Positions 15,464-18,334 of a stretch of 18,334 nt of DNA are shown piece by piece; within the stretch, counting starts at the first letter, position 1; every line of letters begins with the position of its first letter. The notes under the pieces are model-generated. The model saw only the letters and a list, made by a program, of their open reading frames with translations. It was not told the DNA's origin and did not search any database. Source of the DNA: Prosthecochloris sp. (GTDB taxonomy: Bacteria; Bacteroidota; Chlorobiia; Chlorobiales; Chlorobiaceae); NCBI GenBank assembly GCA_015482705.2, contig JADMLA020000035.1:1-18334 (forward strand), written 5' to 3'. Made by a program: the position numbers and the translations under genes.

Positions 15464-16246
15464 ATGAATACTTGCTTCATTATTCAGCCGTTTGATGGCG
15501 GTCCGTATGATAAACGATGTGACGATGTTTTTATACCTGCAATTGAAGACGCTGGCCTTCAATCCTACCGAGTAGATCGTGATCCCTCAGCAAGCATTCC
15601 AATTGAGCAGATTGAGTCTGGTATACGATCCGCATCACTATGTTTAGCCGATATTACGGAAGATAACCCAAACGTATGGTTTGAGCTTGGGTACGCAATT
15701 GCAACACGCACTGATGTAATTCTGGTCTGTTCTGATCAACGCAAGAAGGCATTCCCCTTTGACGTGCAACACCGGCATATAATTAAATACACAACAGAGT
15801 CATCCAGGGATTTTGAGCAATTCAAAACCCAAATTACTGACAGGCTGAAAGCTCTTCTCAAGAAGCAGGAAAAGTTGAGTAATCTTGAGACTAAATCTCC
15901 AGTCACCGATGTTGAGGGTCTTAATCAACAAGAAATTGTAGCGCTTGTGGCAATCGGTCAGAACCTTGATACCCCAGAAGACCGTGTGTCCACCTATTTA
16001 GTACGACAGGACATGGAGAAATTGGGGTATACAAGAATAGCTACGACATTGGCATTGGCCTCATTGAGAAAGCAGGGTTTCATTGAGTCAAAAGAAGAGC
16101 TGAATTACAATGGAGAATCCTACATTGCCTACACATTGGAGAATGCAGGAATGGACTGGTTACTTAAAAATCAGGATCGCCTCGTGTTGCACCAGCAAGC
16201 AAAACAACAAAGTTCAGTTAGAGATGAAGATGTTCTTCCGTTCTGA
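15464..16246 (+). CDS. TIR/nucleoside 2-deoxyribosyltransferase-like protein with C-terminal winged helix
   Basis: 260 residues in two parts. The N-terminal domain (about 1-140) starts CFIIQPFDGGPYDKRCDDVF, continues PAIEDAGLQSYRVD and IEQIESGIRSASLCLADITE, and reaches NPNVWFELGYAIA with E74. This is the pattern of the TIR-like/nucleoside-deoxyribosyltransferase superfamily, where the Glu of the [YF]ELG motif is the likely catalytic residue acting on a glycosidic bond of a nucleotide or NAD. The C-terminal part (about 150-235) looks like a winged helix (QEIVALVAIGQNLD, then MEKLGYTRIATTLALASLRK, QGFIESKEE, YTLENAGMDWLL). GGAG lies about 9 bp before the ATG. I infer a nucleotide-cleaving effector, possibly anti-phage, or a nucleotide-sensing regulator. 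No enzymatic role is proven by the sequence. It is AT-rich and lies between two katG tails, like other cargo. Confidence 0.75.
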   Translation: MNTCFIIQPFDGGPYDKRCDDVFIPAIEDAGLQSYRVDRDPSASIPIEQIESGIRSASLCLADITEDNPNVWFELGYAIATRTDVILVCSDQRKKAFPFDVQHRHIIKYTTESSRDFEQFKTQITDRLKALLKKQEKLSNLETKSPVTDVEGLNQQEIVALVAIGQNLDTPEDRVSTYLVRQDMEKLGYTRIATTLALASLRKQGFIESKEELNYNGESYIAYTLENAGMDWLLKNQDRLVLHQQAKQQSSVRDEDVLPF

Positions 16247-16398
16247 GAAAGAGCTCAAGTTGCAGCATCTTAGGCAGCAATAATTCATGTGATCAGGTGG
16301 GCAACATCTGAATAAAACCTAAAAAACATACAAACAAATATATCAGTTCGTAATTTTTGACTAGCCGATATCTGGATACATAAAAATTCTAACTAATT

Positions 16399-16596
16399 TT
16401 ACAGTTTGTTTTCTTTACTGCGCCAGACGCGAATAATAACGACAATATCGTTTTTATCCCACATATAGCGAAGAGCAAACGATCAGGCCCCGAACGAGAT
16501 GAGCAGTTCACGCCTGCCAACGTTATCGTCCATAGGGCAACCCATTTTCGGTATTGATTTCAGCAGACCGACACCTTCCATAATGGCCTGTGGACC
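16399..16596 (-). pseudogene. Remnant of a ParE/RelE-family toxin gene
   Basis: On the minus strand the frame reads GPQAIMEGVGLLKSIPKMG, then CPMDDNVGRRELLISFGA, a stop (TGA, plus-strand 16483-16485), then SFALRYMWDKNDIVVIIRVW and RSKENKL before the final TAA. The order of motifs (R-E-L-hydrophobic-FG, then LRY, then VVIIRVW, then S-x-E) is that of ParE-type ribonuclease/gyrase toxins. The internal stop and the absent N-terminus make it dead. No antitoxin gene remains upstream on the minus strand; the break point lies about 20 bp from the third katG tail. Confidence 0.72.
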
Positions 16597-16616
16597 TCAT
16601 GCTGCCGCATCGGAAC

Positions 16617-16795
16617 CATCGCAGAAGTCTACGGAAGCGATGACGCACAGGAAAAGTTCGTGCATGACTTCGTCGGCGCATGGAACAAGGTTCATGAACC
16701 TCGACCGCTTCGACCTCGAGTGAGGTTCGTGAAAAAAACACCTATGCACAAAAAAGACACCCAAAGAATACCGGGGCGGCTTTTTTTCTTTACTG
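16617..16795 (+). pseudogene. Third copy of the katG 3' end, frameshifted
   Basis: From 16617 the sequence follows katG from 11854: GAAGTCTACGGAAGCGA, through the stop codon and on into the downstream flank (GTGAAAAAAACACCTATGCA) and the right half of the terminator (GGGGCGGCTTTTTTTCTTTA). Identity is about 91% over 131 bp by my count. One extra base near 16690 puts the last codons out of frame. The left arm of the terminator hairpin is lost. It shares its downstream flank with the true katG and not with the second tail, so the tails are not simple serial copies. Confidence 0.9.
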
Positions 16796-16811
16796 ACAAA
16801 TCATCATCACT

Positions 16812-17099
16812 TTATTCATTCAAAATAGTCAATATCGTATCGGGGGATTTCCTGACCAGATTGAGCAAAACAAGAGCAGGCCCCTGAGGGTTACGGTCGC
16901 CTCGCTCCCAATGCCGTAACGTTGCCACGCTGATACCAAATGCGGCTGCAAACTCATCCTGAGTCAAATGAGTCTTTTGCCGAATGGTTTTCACATTCAC
17001 CGGTTCCGGTTTGAAAACTCTGACACAGACTTTTTTCCCTTTCGAATACTCAACAGCTTCTTCCAGTCCCTTTTTTATACTCTCAAATGTACTACTCAT
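16812..17099 (-). CDS. XRE/HigA-type helix-turn-helix antitoxin (NadS-like)
   Basis: A 95-residue protein whose helix-turn-helix is at about 45-67 (LTQDEFAAAFGISVATLRHW). It is preceded by VNVKTIRQKTH and followed by GDRNPQGPALVLLNLVRKSP. This is the usual shape of the antitoxin placed after a RelE/HigB2-type toxin, where RNPQGPA is well conserved. The ATG overlaps the stop of the upstream toxin reading frame (ATGA), typical of toxin-then-antitoxin operons. The toxin is broken, so this may be an orphan antitoxin or a DNA-binding regulator. Its stop lies just after the third katG tail. A ribosome site (CAGGAGAAA) lies about 5 bp before the ATG. Confidence 0.85.
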   Translation of the reverse strand: MSSTFESIKKGLEEAVEYSKGKKVCVRVFKPEPVNVKTIRQKTHLTQDEFAAAFGISVATLRHWERGDRNPQGPALVLLNLVRKSPDTILTILNE

Positions 17100-17276
17100 G
17101 TGTTTCTCCTGTAGTTTTGTACCAGCAGTTTTGTCAATCCTGCAAGCTCATTCCGCTCTGCTTTCGACAGATTCTCCCGCTCACTTTTGCTGAACGCCGT
17201 TAAAAGAAAAAGAAGGGAGAAAGGGGACGTTCACAACAAAATATACTTCTGCATCAAAAAACAACCACACACGTAT
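17096..17276 (-). pseudogene. Broken RelE/HigB2-type toxin partner of the antitoxin
   Basis: The minus strand directly before the antitoxin reads FLLTAFSKSERENLSKAERN, then ELAGLTKLLVQNYRRNT and stop, the C-terminus of a RelE/HigB2-family toxin. Further upstream another frame reads RVWLFFDAEVYF, which resembles the preceding strand of the same family (VRVIYFFD). The two pieces are out of frame and joined through a pyrimidine-rich stretch (17205-17228). The N-terminal half is missing. I infer a frameshifted, truncated toxin. Confidence 0.7.
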
Positions 17277-17370
17277 AGCAACATCGCTCGTGACTGTTAA
17301 ACAGCAGTTAGCATCCAAATTCAGTTCCAGGAATCCAATTATGATTATGATTTTAGATCGTTGGATACAT

Positions 17371-17417
17371 TGAGACTGGCATGAGACGTTTATGCTGTAT
17401 ATTGCTGACAAGACACT
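17371..17417 (+). repeat. Upstream repeat shared with 14252-14297
   Basis: The second copy of the approximate 46-bp repeat described at 14252. The longest exact block is GCTGTATATTG. It lies about 90 bp before the membrane protein gene. The stretch between the toxin remnant and this repeat (17277-17370) holds a small palindrome CTGTTAAACAG and nothing else that I can name. Confidence 0.4.
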
Positions 17418-17509
17418 ATAAAAGCATATAATATTCTGGCCGTAAAGTAGCAGGCGAGCACAGTGTTGTACCTGCACAATAATGAACCAGATTAACGGGT
17501 AGCTGATTT

Positions 17510-18178
17510 ATGAATGCAAGAAAGCTGTTATTTTTAGTTCTGATACTAAATTCGGTAGTAGTTATTGCCGCTCTTGAGATAAATAGAAGAAGCGGAGTCA
17601 ATCATTTCGATGAAGGTAAATTTGTCACCATATATTCCTTCCTTCAACTTTTGGCGACGTTTGGCATCGTTTTATTAATAAATTGGTATTCTCGTTGGAA
17701 AAACCCCTCTTTGATCTGGAAGATTATAGCTATCGGGTTTATATTTTTGGCTGCGGATGAAGTCTTTACGATTCATGAAAACATAGATTTTCTGATTCAT
17801 CGTGTCTTTGGTATAGAAGAAACTGCTGTTACTGATCGCATCGACGACATCCTCGTTGGTCTATACGGACTGTTAGGGATAGGTGTGCTTTTTGTTTATC
17901 GCAATGAATGGAAAATCTATCGCGAAGCCTTTCCATTTTTCATATTTGGCTTTGCTCTTCTCTTTGGTATGGTCACATTAGATGTAATCACTAACAGACA
18001 TGACATTCTTTATTTAATATGGGATCATCATTCAGCCAGTACTATCCAGTCTTACCTTTCGCTTGCAGAAGAACCACTGAAGGTTTTTTCAGAAGCATTC
18101 TTCATATTGGGGTTTTACATTATTTTACAGACAGTAAAGGCCGGGAAGAAAGAGTCAGCTGTTACTAAAGCAGGCTAA
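17510..18178 (+). CDS. Polytopic membrane protein of unknown function with conserved-looking DE...HE motif
   Basis: 222 residues with about six membrane segments: near 5-23 (LLFLVLILNSVVVIAAL), 40-60, 70-85, 110-127, 143-160 and 193-213. Between or within helices lie FLAADEVFTIHENID (D, E, H and E close together) and later SLAEEPLKVFSEAFF. Acidic and histidine residues in such positions may bind a metal or form an intramembrane active site; similar L-x-x-DE...HE patterns occur in uncharacterised bacterial membrane proteins, from memory. GGGTAG lies about 9 bp before the ATG. It is the last cargo gene before the rRNA operon and is AT-rich like the others. I do not recognise a named family. Confidence 0.65.
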   Translation: MNARKLLFLVLILNSVVVIAALEINRRSGVNHFDEGKFVTIYSFLQLLATFGIVLLINWYSRWKNPSLIWKIIAIGFIFLAADEVFTIHENIDFLIHRVFGIEETAVTDRIDDILVGLYGLLGIGVLFVYRNEWKIYREAFPFFIFGFALLFGMVTLDVITNRHDILYLIWDHHSASTIQSYLSLAEEPLKVFSEAFFILGFYIILQTVKAGKKESAVTKAG

Positions 18179-18241
18179 CAAAACGTTGCTCAGTGACCAC
18201 GACAAACCGCGCTTGAGAATACCAAAAACTACCACAACCAC

Positions 18242-18271
18242 AAAAGCCCGTCTATGTTGAGACGGGCTTTT
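18242..18271. terminator. Bidirectional terminator at the end of the rRNA operon
   Basis: AAAAGCCCGTCT (18242-18253) pairs perfectly with AGACGGGCTTTT (18260-18271) around ATGTTG. With A-runs on the left and T-runs on the right it works in both directions. It would end the minus-strand rRNA transcript and the plus-strand membrane protein transcript. Confidence 0.85.
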
Positions 18272-18290
18272 TGATGTGTGTAGTAAAAAA

Positions 18291-18334
18291 TCGGCGACGA
18301 CCTACTCTCCCGCAGTTAAGCAGTACCATCGGCT
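18291..18334 (-). rRNA. rrf: 5S ribosomal RNA, 3' end (partial)
   Basis: The reverse complement reads AGCCGATGGTACTGC, followed by TTAACTGCGGGAGAGTAGGT and CGTCGCCGA. This is the conserved 3' portion of bacterial 5S rRNA (GAUGGUA, GGGAGAGUAGG). The gene runs off the right edge of the window, so only about the last 44 bases are present. It implies that the rRNA operon lies to the right on the minus strand. The 3' boundary is approximate. Confidence 0.9.

Noticed and set aside
18170..18240. GGCTAACAAAACG around the stop of the membrane protein gene, resembling the start of an integron attC site
   Set aside because: No matching GTTRRRY end or paired inner arms follow within 150 bp, and the next palindrome is the rRNA terminator.
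1..18334. CRISPR array or complete insertion sequence
   Set aside because: No regularly spaced direct repeats were found, and no transposase or integrase reading frame is present on either strand.

Overview
The window is bacterial chromosomal DNA, and my best guess is a green sulfur bacterium (Chlorobiota, Chlorobium/Prosthecochloris-like). The guess rests on gene content and style, not on a search. The minus-strand 5S rRNA end at the right edge reads as a Chlorobiota/Bacteroidota-type 5S. The ORF6N/phospholipase-D-like protein, the CFTG-type ArsR and the DUF4143 ATPase are all typical of that superphylum.

Left part (about 300-6530, plus strand). A three-gene efflux operon encodes a HlyD-type membrane fusion protein, an RbbA-like double-ATPase fused to an ABC-2 permease, and a second ABC-2 permease. 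The layout matches E. coli yhiI-rbbA-yhhJ. It is followed by a free-standing AAA ATPase with a C-terminal DUF4143 (nuclease-like) domain.

Middle part (6550-11960) is a metalloid and oxidative stress block. On the minus strand lie arsR, a small CxxC redox protein and an ArsP/DUF318-type permease. Divergently on the plus strand lie arsC (thioredoxin-coupled type), a PerR/Fur-type regulator and katG. Two matching palindromes sit over the two minus-strand promoters and are the likely ArsR operators. A perfect 7-1-7 inverted repeat between the Fur-family gene and katG is the likely peroxide-regulator box. A 139-bp element with 13-bp perfect terminal inverted repeats and two internal hairpins sits between the small redox gene and the permease. 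It supplies the last codons and stop codon of the redox gene.

Right part (11960-18290) is an accessory hotspot between katG and an rRNA operon. The 3' end of katG occurs three times: the real one (11697-12027), a 263-bp coding tail plus terminator (13885-14203), and a 106-bp coding tail plus half terminator (16617-16795). The degenerate tails are 91-93% identical to the real one. Between and after them lie unrelated cargo genes: DUF2283, ORF6N/PLD-like (with a broken second copy), a class I methyltransferase, a TIR/nucleoside-deoxyribosyltransferase-like protein with a C-terminal winged helix, a dead ParE-type toxin, a TA antitoxin with a broken toxin, and a polytopic membrane protein. The pattern suggests repeated integration or recombination at the katG 3' end, bringing in toxin-antitoxin and probable defence genes. 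No integrase or transposase is visible. The rRNA operon terminator and the 3' end of a 5S gene close the window.
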